8,239 nucleotides of DNA, taken from positions 1 to 8,239 of the forward strand of contig DXGD01000203.1 in the NCBI GenBank assembly GCA_019114115.1, written 5' to 3'. The notes beneath the pieces were generated by a model. The model made no database searches. It worked only from the letters and a program-made list of their open reading frames with translations, and had not been told where the DNA came from. The position numbers and the translations under genes were made by a program. Shown piece by piece: positions 1 to 5,585 of this stretch. The stretch comes from Candidatus Nesterenkonia stercoripullorum (lineage in GTDB: Bacteria > Actinomycetota > Actinomycetes > Actinomycetales > Micrococcaceae). Position 1 is the first letter of the stretch. Every line of letters starts with the position of its first letter.

Positions 1-602
1 CCGGCTGCAGTACTAGTGCGCCCGAAGCTGTCGTAGATGATGCAACCGAGGCAGCCCAATCAGTCTCCGCAGTTGACGACGGTCAGCTACCTTCCTGGGT
101 TGACGGGATACTGACTACCGCAGCGGCCTCACTATCAAGCGTTGAGGTAACAGTACCTACTGCTGACGGAGAGGTTCAGGAGGTCGCACAGCCTGCCCTG
201 CCTGATTCGCCCGTTGACAGCGCTCCGCCCAGTGACTCCACCCCTGAGCCCGACGGCGACTGGCAAGATTGGGAATCGGATGGAGGCTATGTGAGCCGCG
301 CTGAAGCAGAAGAGGCGGCCGTGGGTAACGAGTGCCCTATCGGCGAGCGCAATCTAAGCCCTGATGGCCTGGACTGCCAACCACTCAGCGTCTCGTTCGA
401 GAAGCACTCCGGAATGGATGACCGGGGCGGTGAATATAGCGAACCGGAGGAATACCACGGACCCGATATTGATGAGTGGACCGAGGCGGACGAAGAAGCG
501 TACTGGGAAGAGTACGGTCAGATGAAGGAAGAGATGTACGGCCCCGTTGACCCTGACAACCCCGACGCGCCCGCCCAGCCCGTCGACGATGAGTTGTACT
601 AA
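1..602 (+). CDS. 3' end of an unrecognised, strongly acidic protein (partial)
   Basis: The reading frame is open from base 3 to a TAA at 600-602 (199 codons), so the start lies left of the window. A GTG at 291 is only an internal codon; I see no good Shine-Dalgarno sequence there and the frame is open well before it. The visible part is rich in Asp, Glu, Pro, Ala and Ser. The first 95 or so residues look like a disordered linker, with the short phrase LPSWVDGILTTAAASL as a possible helix. The end is very acidic and aromatic (DEWTEADEEAYWEEYGQ). Two Cys lie 14 residues apart (NECPIGERNL then LDCQPL). I recognise no domain. Codons such as GTA, CTA, TCA and ATA are commoner than in the genes to the right, which suggests a different origin. 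Its position beyond the 3' end of a tRNA gene fits cargo of an integrated element, but no integrase is visible. A disordered tail of a large housekeeping protein is the alternative. Confidence 0.6.
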   Translation, partial: GCSTSAPEAVVDDATEAAQSVSAVDDGQLPSWVDGILTTAAASLSSVEVTVPTADGEVQEVAQPALPDSPVDSAPPSDSTPEPDGDWQDWESDGGYVSRAEAEEAAVGNECPIGERNLSPDGLDCQPLSVSFEKHSGMDDRGGEYSEPEEYHGPDIDEWTEADEEAYWEEYGQMKEEMYGPVDPDNPDAPAQPVDDELY

Positions 603-762
603 GTGCCACGCTAGAACAGGAGAATGCGATGAGCGGAAGCGCTGAGACGACTCCCCACTAGCTGTACCGGGCCTGACAACTCGTGACTACACCCACACAA
701 AGGTGGTACTAGAGTCTCCACCACGCTCAAACAGGACCGCATCAGGCGGAGAAACGGGCACG
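603..762. other. Gene-poor stretch between the acidic CDS and the tRNA terminator
   Basis: No convincing gene is present. It holds one minute ORF with a good ribosome binding site (629-661, listed separately) and a weak 5-bp inverted repeat, GGTGG at 702-706 and CCACC at 718-722, without a T tract. I could not match a promoter with proper spacing: CTGACA at 673-678 has no -10 box 16-18 bp downstream. Confidence 0.5.
629..661 (+). CDS. Minute ORF (10 aa) with a strong ribosome binding site; possible gene remnant
   Basis: ATG at 629 is preceded by AGGAG at 618-622 with a 6-nt spacer, a near-ideal Shine-Dalgarno arrangement. It reads MSGSAETTPH and stops at TAG 659-661. It lies 26 nt after the stop of the upstream acidic CDS, on the same strand, as a next gene in an operon would. 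The product is too short to assign. It could be a leader peptide, the surviving 5' end of a gene cut off by recombination near the tRNA, or chance. There is no homology evidence, so confidence in a functional product is low. Confidence 0.2.
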   Translation: MSGSAETTPH

Positions 763-765
763 AAA

Positions 766-808
766 AAACACCCTGCATCCCTTGTGCTGACCGGGATGCA
801 GGGTGTTT
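766..808 (-). terminator. Rho-independent terminator downstream of tRNA-Arg
   Basis: A perfect 16-bp inverted repeat (arms 766-781 and 793-808, 11-nt loop). Read on the - strand the stem runs straight into six T residues (complement of A763-A768), a classic intrinsic terminator 10 bp past the tRNA 3' end. On the + strand only three T follow, so it may stop transcription from the acidic CDS less efficiently. Confidence 0.9.
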
Positions 809-818
809 ACACAAAAAG

Positions 819-891
819 TGCCCCCGGCAGGAATCGAACCTGCGGCCTTCGGTACCGGAAACCGACGCTCTATCCCCTGAGCTACGGAGGC
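819..891 (-). tRNA. tRNA-Arg (anticodon CCG)
   Basis: Reading the - strand gives a complete 73-nt cloverleaf. The 7-bp acceptor stem GCCTCCG pairs with CGGGGGC, with one T-G wobble. The D arm is GCTC-8 nt-GAGC. The anticodon stem TCGGT/ACCGA encloses TTCCGGT, giving anticodon CCG, which reads the Arg codon CGG. The T arm is GCAGG-TTCGAAT-CCTGC and the discriminator is A. CCA is not encoded, so it must be added after transcription. The 5' end is 62 bp from the stop of the mhuD-like gene. A possible own -35 box, TTGACC (complement of 922-927), lies upstream, but its -10 partner TGAAGA at 17-bp spacing is poor. The gene could also be read from the operon upstream. The strong terminator at 766-808 ends the transcript. 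Confidence 0.97.
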
Positions 892-953
892 GAAAGGCTC
901 TTCAAGCGAGCCGATCTGACCGGTCAAGATTACCAGCAACCCACCCGGATTAC

Positions 954-1364
954 CTAGCCGGTGACAGAAACACGATAACTCCACAGTTCAGCAGAGACTC
1001 CGACCGGCTTGCGCGGTGATTCTTCCGCGGACTGCCGGTCATGGTCACTGCCCTGTGGTCCAGCAGCATCACGGTCTGCGGCGCCGTCCGATGCTTCCTC
1101 AGAAGCGTGCCCCTGACCAGAGCCTGAGGAGCTTCCGTGGGCCTTCTTGAAGTCCTGCGAATCGGTCCACTGCTGGAAGGCCTCTTCACTCTCCCACCGC
1201 GTCACCACGAGCCACTGCGTACGCCCATCGGTAGGCTCGAAGAGTTCGAAGCCCTCGAACCCCGGCGTGCCCTCCATCGAGCTCTGCCGCGCGGCGAAAC
1301 GCTTGCCCAGCTCGCTGCCGGAATCCTCGGGCACTGTAATGGCATTGATCTTGATAACGGTCAT
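954..1364 (-). CDS. mhuD: MhuD-like haem-degrading monooxygenase with a disordered insert
   Basis: A small ABM-fold (antibiotic biosynthesis monooxygenase) protein of 136 aa. The first 76 residues closely follow mycobacterial MhuD as I recall it: MTVIKINAITVPEDSG, KRFAAR, TPGFEGFELF and VTRWESEEAFQQW. MhuD opens the haem ring in the cytoplasm and frees iron. The equivalents of its functional residues are present: Asn7, Arg26, Trp66 and haem-ligand His76 (His75 in MhuD, one residue shifted). The last beta strand is ELWSYRVSV (125-133). Between the His helix and that strand lie about 45 residues rich in Gly, Ser, Asp and Glu (77-122), where MhuD has a short loop. MhuD is about 105 aa, so the extra length is this insert. 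The ATG is fixed by alignment; its Shine-Dalgarno is unclear, with AGGAGG 16 nt away and GGGGG only 1 nt away. It lies 60 bp after yeiH on the same strand, probably in one operon. No iron box was recognised. Confidence 0.85.
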   Translation of the reverse strand: MTVIKINAITVPEDSGSELGKRFAARQSSMEGTPGFEGFELFEPTDGRTQWLVVTRWESEEAFQQWTDSQDFKKAHGSSSGSGQGHASEEASDGAADRDAAGPQGSDHDRQSAEESPRKPVGVSAELWSYRVSVTG

Positions 1365-1424
1365 GCCCCCATTCTGCCACCCTCCTGTTCTGCCGAGCCC
1401 CTGCGCATCCCCGGCGACGGCGAA

Positions 1425-2477
1425 TCAGGTGATGAGCCACACTGCGGCGCCACCGACGCATACAGCGCAGACGACGACGATCATCGCCACCGTCGTCTCC
1501 CGCCACGCGCCTCGCCAGGCGGCAGGCAATCGCAGTGAACTGCCCCAGGCGACGAGCCCGATGCTGAGCAGCATGGTGATGATCGCCGTCGTCGTCTCTT
1601 CCAGGCCCGGGCTGATCCCGGCCGATGCCCGGTACACCGCGAGGACTGCGAAGGCAGGGATGTACCAGGAGCGCAGGAGCGGTCGCATCAGCTCCTGGTT
1701 CGCCTGCTCGGTGCCCCGACGGGGGAACCAGCGAAGCGGCGCGAGCATCACCGCTCGCGCCATCACCAGTGCGGCGGCCGTGGCCAGCGCGGCGAAGCCC
1801 ATCGCCTCGCCAGTGCTGATGTGAGCTGTGGCCTCGAGGGCAGCCACTGCGAGCGCAGAGTGCGGGAGGCCCAGACCAGCCCACATCACCAGCTGGTCCG
1901 TTGCCCCGGCGGGCTGCGCGGCGTCGGCAAGCCAGCCTGCGCCCTGCGTCATCTGAGCCAGGCCGATGAATATCAGCACACCGATCGCACCTGATGCCAC
2001 GAGGCCAAATCGACCATGGCTTAGCACACCGTTCGGGCCTTCTCCCCCGGTTGGCGTGCCGCCCATGTCCGCTCCACCTGCACCGCTGACTGCCAGGTGG
2101 AGCGACGTCGGCGCCTTGACCTGCACCATCCGCCCGGCCAGCATCCCGATACCGCAGGCTGCATAGGCTGCCAGCGCCGTCGCTCCCAGAAGCGGCCAGC
2201 CGTAGGCCCGAACATCATCGACGACGAAGTGCAGTCCTAGCAGTGCGACACCGGCGAGCAAGGGCGTGCGGGAACACCAGTCCAGGCCTCGCTCAGCCCA
2301 CCAGGGAACCCACCCGGCCACGCGCAGCACGATCCCCGCTGCCAATGCCAGCAGCAGGCCGGAGAGTCCCGGCACGGATCCGGCGACCCGATCTGCTACG
2401 ACGGCCGTGACCAAAGCGATCACACAGCCGGGCCAGTACTTGCTCACACTCTGGGCTGCTCGTTCGGCGAAGGACAC
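1425..2477 (-). CDS. YeiH/UPF0324-family membrane protein (putative sulfate exporter family), divergent
   Basis: A 350-aa integral membrane protein with about nine or ten hydrophobic segments. It aligns by eye with E. coli YeiH (UPF0324, Cons_hypoth698) along its length: PGLSGLLLALAAGIVLR (36-52), LLAGVALLGLHFVVDDVRAYG (73-93), GLPHSALAVAALEATAHIS (203-221), VMARAVMLAPL (238-248), and the C-terminal block ending GGAAVWLI. The family is annotated as putative sulfate exporters; the substrate is not firmly known. The usual core motif around CGAAAVLA followed by VVKAE is replaced by a Gly-rich stretch with no Cys or Lys (SGAGGADMGGTPTGG, 131-145), so the substrate or activity may differ. The start is GTG at 2477, 9 bp after the dedA stop, which indicates translational coupling; the Shine-Dalgarno is poor (GGGCAG immediately upstream). 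The mhuD-like gene follows after 60 bp. Family membership is likely; function is unknown. Confidence 0.75.
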   Translation of the reverse strand: MSFAERAAQSVSKYWPGCVIALVTAVVADRVAGSVPGLSGLLLALAAGIVLRVAGWVPWWAERGLDWCSRTPLLAGVALLGLHFVVDDVRAYGWPLLGATALAAYAACGIGMLAGRMVQVKAPTSLHLAVSGAGGADMGGTPTGGEGPNGVLSHGRFGLVASGAIGVLIFIGLAQMTQGAGWLADAAQPAGATDQLVMWAGLGLPHSALAVAALEATAHISTGEAMGFAALATAAALVMARAVMLAPLRWFPRRGTEQANQELMRPLLRSWYIPAFAVLAVYRASAGISPGLEETTTAIITMLLSIGLVAWGSSLRLPAAWRGAWRETTVAMIVVVCAVCVGGAAVWLIT

Positions 2478-2486
2478 CTGCCCAGT

Positions 2487-3092
2487 CTAGGCACGGCCGA
2501 TCCGGCGGACCCTGCGAATGACCCACCACAGCACGAATATGAGGACGACGGCGATGACGATCCACTGGAACACCCCGACGTACTGCTCCACGGCATGCCA
2601 GTTCTCCCCCAGGAAGTATCCGGAGAACACGAAGATCGCGTTCCAGATGGCGCTGCCGGCAGCAGTCAGCGCGGTGAACTTCGCCACCGGCATCCGATCG
2701 ACTCCGGCCGGCAGTGAGATCAGGCTGCGGAAGATCGGGATCATGCGGCCGAAGAAGACCGCTTTTCCACCGTGTCGATCGAACCACGCCACCGTCTTGT
2801 CAACGTCTTCGAGGTTGATCAGCGGGAGCTTGTCGGCGACCCGCCGCACGCGTTCCAGCCCCACAGTCGCACCGATTCCGTAGAGGAGCAGAGCCCCGAT
2901 CACGGAGCCCGCCGTCGTCGCTGCGACCGCAGCAGCCACGTTGAGGTCACCGCGGCTGGCCGCGAAACCTGCCAGCGGCAGGATTACCTCGGAGGGGATG
3001 GGCGGGAAGAGGTTCTCCAAAAGGACAAGCAGCCCCGCGCCGATGCTTCCGAGGGCTTCCATCACGGAAACGGCCCAGTCGGCAATGTTCAT
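2487..3092 (-). CDS. DedA-family membrane protein
   Basis: A 201-aa polytopic inner-membrane protein of the DedA / SNARE-associated family (VTT domain). DedA proteins are implicated in flipping polyprenyl phosphate or phospholipid and in membrane homeostasis. Typical motifs are visible: LENLFPPIPSEVILPLAG (25-42, with Glu26, Pro30, Pro31 and Glu35), the Gly-spaced helix GSVIGALLLYGIG (62-74), and FFGRMIPIFRSLISLPAG (113-130) with Arg116, Pro119 and Arg122. The C-terminal membrane helix ends in a basic tail, RRVRRIGR. I chose ATG at 3092 over GTG at 3098. AGGA lies 7 nt before the ATG but only 1 nt before the GTG, and a TAGGAT -10 box (3099-3104) sits 6 nt before the ATG, as in a leaderless transcript. 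It heads the likely operon dedA-yeiH-mhuD and is divergent from tgt. Confidence 0.9.
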   Translation of the reverse strand: MNIADWAVSVMEALGSIGAGLLVLLENLFPPIPSEVILPLAGFAASRGDLNVAAAVAATTAGSVIGALLLYGIGATVGLERVRRVADKLPLINLEDVDKTVAWFDRHGGKAVFFGRMIPIFRSLISLPAGVDRMPVAKFTALTAAGSAIWNAIFVFSGYFLGENWHAVEQYVGVFQWIVIAVVLIFVLWWVIRRVRRIGRA

Positions 3093-3098
3093 GGCCAC

Positions 3099-3104
3099 AT
3101 CCTA
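3099..3104 (-). promoter_or_regulatory. Candidate -10 box of the dedA operon
   Basis: TAGGAT on the - strand fits the actinobacterial TAnnnT pattern and ends 6 nt before the ATG at 3092, which would give a leaderless mRNA. The same bases contain AGGA, usable as a Shine-Dalgarno, so the two readings compete. No clear -35 box was found. Confidence 0.4.
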
Positions 3105-3169
3105 CGGCTCTTGACCTGGGAGGTTGCTGGTGGTCAGGCGGTGCTGCGCGGGGAGCAGAGAGAGTGAAT

Positions 3170-3179
3170 GCGGTACCGC
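3170..3179. promoter_or_regulatory. 10-bp perfect palindrome in the dedA/tgt divergent region
   Basis: GCGGTACCGC is self-complementary and sits between the two divergent starts, 78 bp from dedA and 66 bp from tgt. A dimeric regulator could bind such a site, but ten bases of palindrome can also arise by chance in GC-rich DNA. Confidence 0.2.
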
Positions 3180-3212
3180 CACCCGCCACGCTGCCCCACA
3201 GGCCGCGAAGCG

Positions 3213-3239
3213 TTGGATCGTGCTCATCTCGCCTAAACT
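3213..3239 (+). promoter_or_regulatory. Candidate leaderless promoter of tgt
   Basis: The -10 box TAAACT (3234-3239) lies 6 nt before the GTG at 3246, placing the expected transcription start on or next to the start codon. TTGGAT at 3213-3218 could be the -35, although the 15-bp spacer is short. No Shine-Dalgarno precedes the GTG, which agrees with leaderless translation. Confidence 0.5.
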
Positions 3240-3245
3240 GTCCTG

Positions 3246-4625
3246 GTGACTGCTGAGTTCCTTCGTCCCGACCCGATCGCCCATGCCGACTCCGCTGCCG
3301 GCAACCCGGCACCGCCCGAGGGCGCGCCTGCCCCCTCCGGCGCATCAGCTCCGGGACCTCAGGATTTCGGCTTCCGCATCGAGGCCCGGCTCGCCGGGGC
3401 CACCGGCACCGGGGCGGACAACGCACCACGCCAGGGCAGAGCTGGCATCATCAGCACGCCTCACGGCACGATCCAGACGCCAGCTTTCATCCCCGTCGCC
3501 ACTAAAGCCACCGTGAAGGCCGTGAGGCCGGAGCAGATGACAGAAGTCGGCGCGCAGGCCCTGCTCGCCAACGCCTATCACCTCCACCTTCAGCCTGGCC
3601 CCGATGTGCTCGACGCAGCTGGCGGGCTGGGGACGTTCATGAACTGGCCTGGGCCGACGTTCACCGACTCCGGCGGGTTCCAGGTCATGAGCCTAGGCTC
3701 AGGCTTCAAGAAGGTCATCACCATGGACTCCTCCCGAGTCGCCGATGACGACGCCGTAGCCCCCGACAAGGAGCGCCTGGCGCGCGTCGACGACGACGGC
3801 GTCTACTTCACCTCGCATATCGACGGCTCGACGCACCGCTTCACCCCGGAAGTCTCGATGCGCGTTCAGCACCAGATCGGGGCGGACATCATGTTCGCCT
3901 TCGATGAGCTGACCACGCTGTTCAACACGCGGGGCTACCAGGAGGAGTCGCTGGAGCGCACCCGCCTCTGGGCGCAGCGCTGCCTGGCAGCGCATCGTGA
4001 GCTGACCTCTGAGCGTTCGCACAGGCCCTACCAGGCGCTTTTCGGCGTCCTGCAGGGAGCCCAGTATGAGGATCTTCGTCGCAAGGCGGCCCGCGACCTC
4101 GGCGCGATGGAGGTCGACGGGCAGCGCTTCGACGGCTTCGGGATCGGCGGCGCGCTGGAGAAGGAGAATCTCGGCATCATCGTGGGCTGGGTGAGTGAGG
4201 AACTTCCGGAGGATCGGCCACGCCACCTGCTGGGCATCTCGGAGCCGGAGGACTTCTTCACCGCGATCGAGAACGGGGCGGACACCTTCGACTGCGTCTC
4301 ACCGTCACGGGTGGCCCGCAATGGCCGCGTCTACACACCGGACGGGTACTTCAATATCCCCCAGGCGCGCTTCAAGCGCGACTTCGGGCCCATCGACCCG
4401 GACTGCACCTGCTACACCTGCTCGAACTACTCGCTGGCCTATCTCCACCACCTCTACAAGGCCAAGGAGATGCTGTTCTCCACGCTGTGCACGATTCATA
4501 ACGAGCACTACACGGTGGGGCTGGTCGACGATATCCGCGACAGCATTCTGCAGGACCGATTCGATGAGTTCAGGCGCGACACGCTGGGCCGCTACCGAAC
4601 TGGCGGACGCGCAGCGTCACACTGA
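3246..4625 (+). CDS. tgt: tRNA-guanine(34) transglycosylase (Tgt)
   Basis: Tgt swaps guanine 34 in GUN-anticodon tRNAs (Asp, Asn, His, Tyr) for a 7-deazaguanine base, a step to queuosine. Family landmarks are complete: DSGGFQ with Asp141, FAFDE with Asp220, VLQG (268-271), GG at 301-302, nucleophile Asp349 in FDCVSPSR, and the zinc site Cys387, Cys389, Cys392 and His418. At 459 aa it is longer than the usual 370-400. It has a Pro/Ala/Gly-rich N-terminal extension (1-41) and an insert of roughly 25 residues after DSGGFQVMSL (151-180). By memory alignment with Zymomonas Tgt, Cys158 is Leu222 here and Val233 is Glu305, so the base pocket differs from the standard preQ1 enzyme. GTG 3246 is the only start codon upstream of the conserved domain. 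The gene converges on yhhQ with a 9-bp overlap; no queuosine synthesis genes are in view, so salvage is likely. Confidence 0.95.
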   Translation: MTAEFLRPDPIAHADSAAGNPAPPEGAPAPSGASAPGPQDFGFRIEARLAGATGTGADNAPRQGRAGIISTPHGTIQTPAFIPVATKATVKAVRPEQMTEVGAQALLANAYHLHLQPGPDVLDAAGGLGTFMNWPGPTFTDSGGFQVMSLGSGFKKVITMDSSRVADDDAVAPDKERLARVDDDGVYFTSHIDGSTHRFTPEVSMRVQHQIGADIMFAFDELTTLFNTRGYQEESLERTRLWAQRCLAAHRELTSERSHRPYQALFGVLQGAQYEDLRRKAARDLGAMEVDGQRFDGFGIGGALEKENLGIIVGWVSEELPEDRPRHLLGISEPEDFFTAIENGADTFDCVSPSRVARNGRVYTPDGYFNIPQARFKRDFGPIDPDCTCYTCSNYSLAYLHHLYKAKEMLFSTLCTIHNEHYTVGLVDDIRDSILQDRFDEFRRDTLGRYRTGGRAASH

Positions 4626-4676
4626 GGAGTCCGATTCCGAGACGTCAGTGTCTTGACCTGCCGTCTCGGCGTCCGC
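4603..4676. terminator. Nested inverted repeats at the tgt/yhhQ convergent junction
   Basis: Three perfect repeats span the overlapping gene ends: an 8-bp pair (4603-4610 with 4669-4676), a 7-bp pair (4619-4625 with 4645-4651) and a 7-bp pair (4637-4643 with 4663-4669). The first and second can nest; the third competes with both. They could act as a two-way terminator, but there is no T tract, loops are long and the bases are coding, so support is weak. Confidence 0.25.
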
Positions 4677-5453
4677 GGCCTGGGAGCTGCGACCCTGCGA
4701 GGAGCCGCCCTCGGGCAGCGTGCCCTCCGACGGCCCGTCCTCGGGCCGGCGATACGACGGCTCGTGACGCTTGAGCCATCCCACCACGGCGTAGGTCACC
4801 GGTAGCAGCAGGAACTCGACGAGGCACTTGTAGACGAAGCCGGTGATGACGTAGTTCAGGAAGTCCCCACCGGAGATCACCCCGGCGAAGGCCACCGTAC
4901 AGAAGATCACCGTGTCGATGAACTGCCCCACGACAGTCGATCCGGCGAATCGGGCCCACAGGTGATGCTCCCCCACCCGCTTCTTGATCCACACGATGAT
5001 GAAGGAGTTCAGCAGCTGGCCCACCAAGTATCCGGCGAGGCTGGCCAGCACGATCCTCGGATAGAAGCCCAGGACGGCCTCGAACGCCGCCTGCGCTGCG
5101 TAGCCGGGCCCAGGCGGAGCGAGCATCACGAGCGTGAAGACCAGCGTGGCCAGGACCTGCACGGCGAAACCGACCAGGATCGCCCGGCGGGCCGCCGCGA
5201 ATCCGTACACTTCGCTCAGGATCCCGCCCATCACATAGGCCATCGGGAAGAGGATCGCACCCCCATCCATCACCAGCGGGCCCACCGCGATGAGCTTGGT
5301 CGCGGAGATGTTGGAGATCAAGAAGATCGCCACGAACACTGCCATGAGCACGGCATAGAACCGGCCCCCGGAAGAAGCGAAAGCGACGGCGCGGCGTGAG
5401 GCCGGGTGGACGGCGTCGCGCGCGGCAGGGGTATCCGGGGAGTGGGAACTCAT
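4617..5453 (-). CDS. yhhQ: YhhQ-family queuosine precursor transporter
   Basis: A 278-aa inner-membrane protein of the YhhQ/VUT family, which in E. coli imports preQ0 and preQ1 and in some other bacteria imports queuine. Signature blocks are SNISATKLIAVG (47-58), FPMAYVMGGILSEVYGFAAARR (69-90), GYLVGQLLNSFIIVWIKKR (141-159), STVVGQFIDTVIF (172-184) and YKCLVEFLLLPVTY (208-221), with about six membrane helices. The core covers residues 30-228. The first 30 residues and the acidic Ser/Gly-rich tail (229-278) look disordered and account for the extra length over the roughly 220-aa family norm. The tail is the part that overlaps tgt. ATG 5453 has no Shine-Dalgarno but has a TATTCT -10 box 8 nt upstream, so it may be leaderless. 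Pairing with tgt makes the job clear: it supplies the base that Tgt inserts. Confidence 0.93.
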   Translation of the reverse strand: MSSHSPDTPAARDAVHPASRRAVAFASSGGRFYAVLMAVFVAIFLISNISATKLIAVGPLVMDGGAILFPMAYVMGGILSEVYGFAAARRAILVGFAVQVLATLVFTLVMLAPPGPGYAAQAAFEAVLGFYPRIVLASLAGYLVGQLLNSFIIVWIKKRVGEHHLWARFAGSTVVGQFIDTVIFCTVAFAGVISGGDFLNYVITGFVYKCLVEFLLLPVTYAVVGWLKRHEPSYRRPEDGPSEGTLPEGGSSQGRSSQAADAETAGQDTDVSESDSSV

Positions 5454-5461
5454 GAGAATCT

Positions 5462-5467
5462 AGAATA
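5462..5467 (-). promoter_or_regulatory. Candidate -10 box of yhhQ
   Basis: TATTCT on the - strand lies 8 nt before the ATG at 5453, so transcription would begin at or just before the start codon. No ribosome binding site is present between them. No matching -35 was found at 17-18 bp. Confidence 0.45.
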
Positions 5468-5541
5468 CCGCTTCGCCGTTCCTATCGCGGACGACCATGT
5501 CAGGGCCCACATCAAGGCAGGGTCGAAACCCCGGTCGGGAG

Positions 5542-5585
5542 GTTCATGCGTGGTTCACCCCGCGCTCATTCCTCGGCTACACCCC
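5542..5585 (+). promoter_or_regulatory. Putative PHO box (PhoP binding site) upstream of the alkaline phosphatase
   Basis: Four 11-bp units lie head to tail: GTTCATGCGTG, GTTCACCCCGC, GCTCATTCCTC and GGCTACACCCC. The first two match the GTTCA core exactly, the third has one change and the fourth is degenerate. This is the 11-nt direct-repeat pattern described for PhoP operators in Streptomyces. It sits just upstream of a TAGTCT -10 box and covers the -35 position, as expected for a PhoP-activated promoter. The units point toward the phosphatase gene rather than yhhQ. Confidence 0.65.

Noticed and set aside
701..723. CCACCA end resembling a tmRNA or tRNA 3' terminus
   Set aside because: No TTCGANNC T-loop precedes it and no acceptor partner is found, so it is not an RNA gene or a clear tRNA remnant.
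928..954. 7-bp direct repeat GATTACC at 928 and 948
   Set aside because: Short and isolated, with one copy overlapping the mhuD stop region; no reason to regard it as more than chance.
1147..1824. Long + strand frame (225 aa) opposite the mhuD-like and yeiH genes
   Set aside because: Low-complexity Ser/Ala/Pro/Thr translation with no motif, fully antisense to two genes with clear family matches; typical of GC-rich shadow frames.
1186..1884. - strand frame of 232 aa overlapping yeiH and mhuD in another frame
   Set aside because: Arg/Gly/Ala-rich composition and no conserved motif; the alternative frames carry recognised proteins.
3110..3115. TTGACC as a + strand -35 box
   Set aside because: No -10 box at 16-18 bp downstream, and it lies too far from the tgt start.
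4962..5399. + strand frame of 145 aa opposite yhhQ
   Set aside because: His/Glu/Arg-rich antisense of a membrane protein with no own ribosome binding site; yhhQ is certain.
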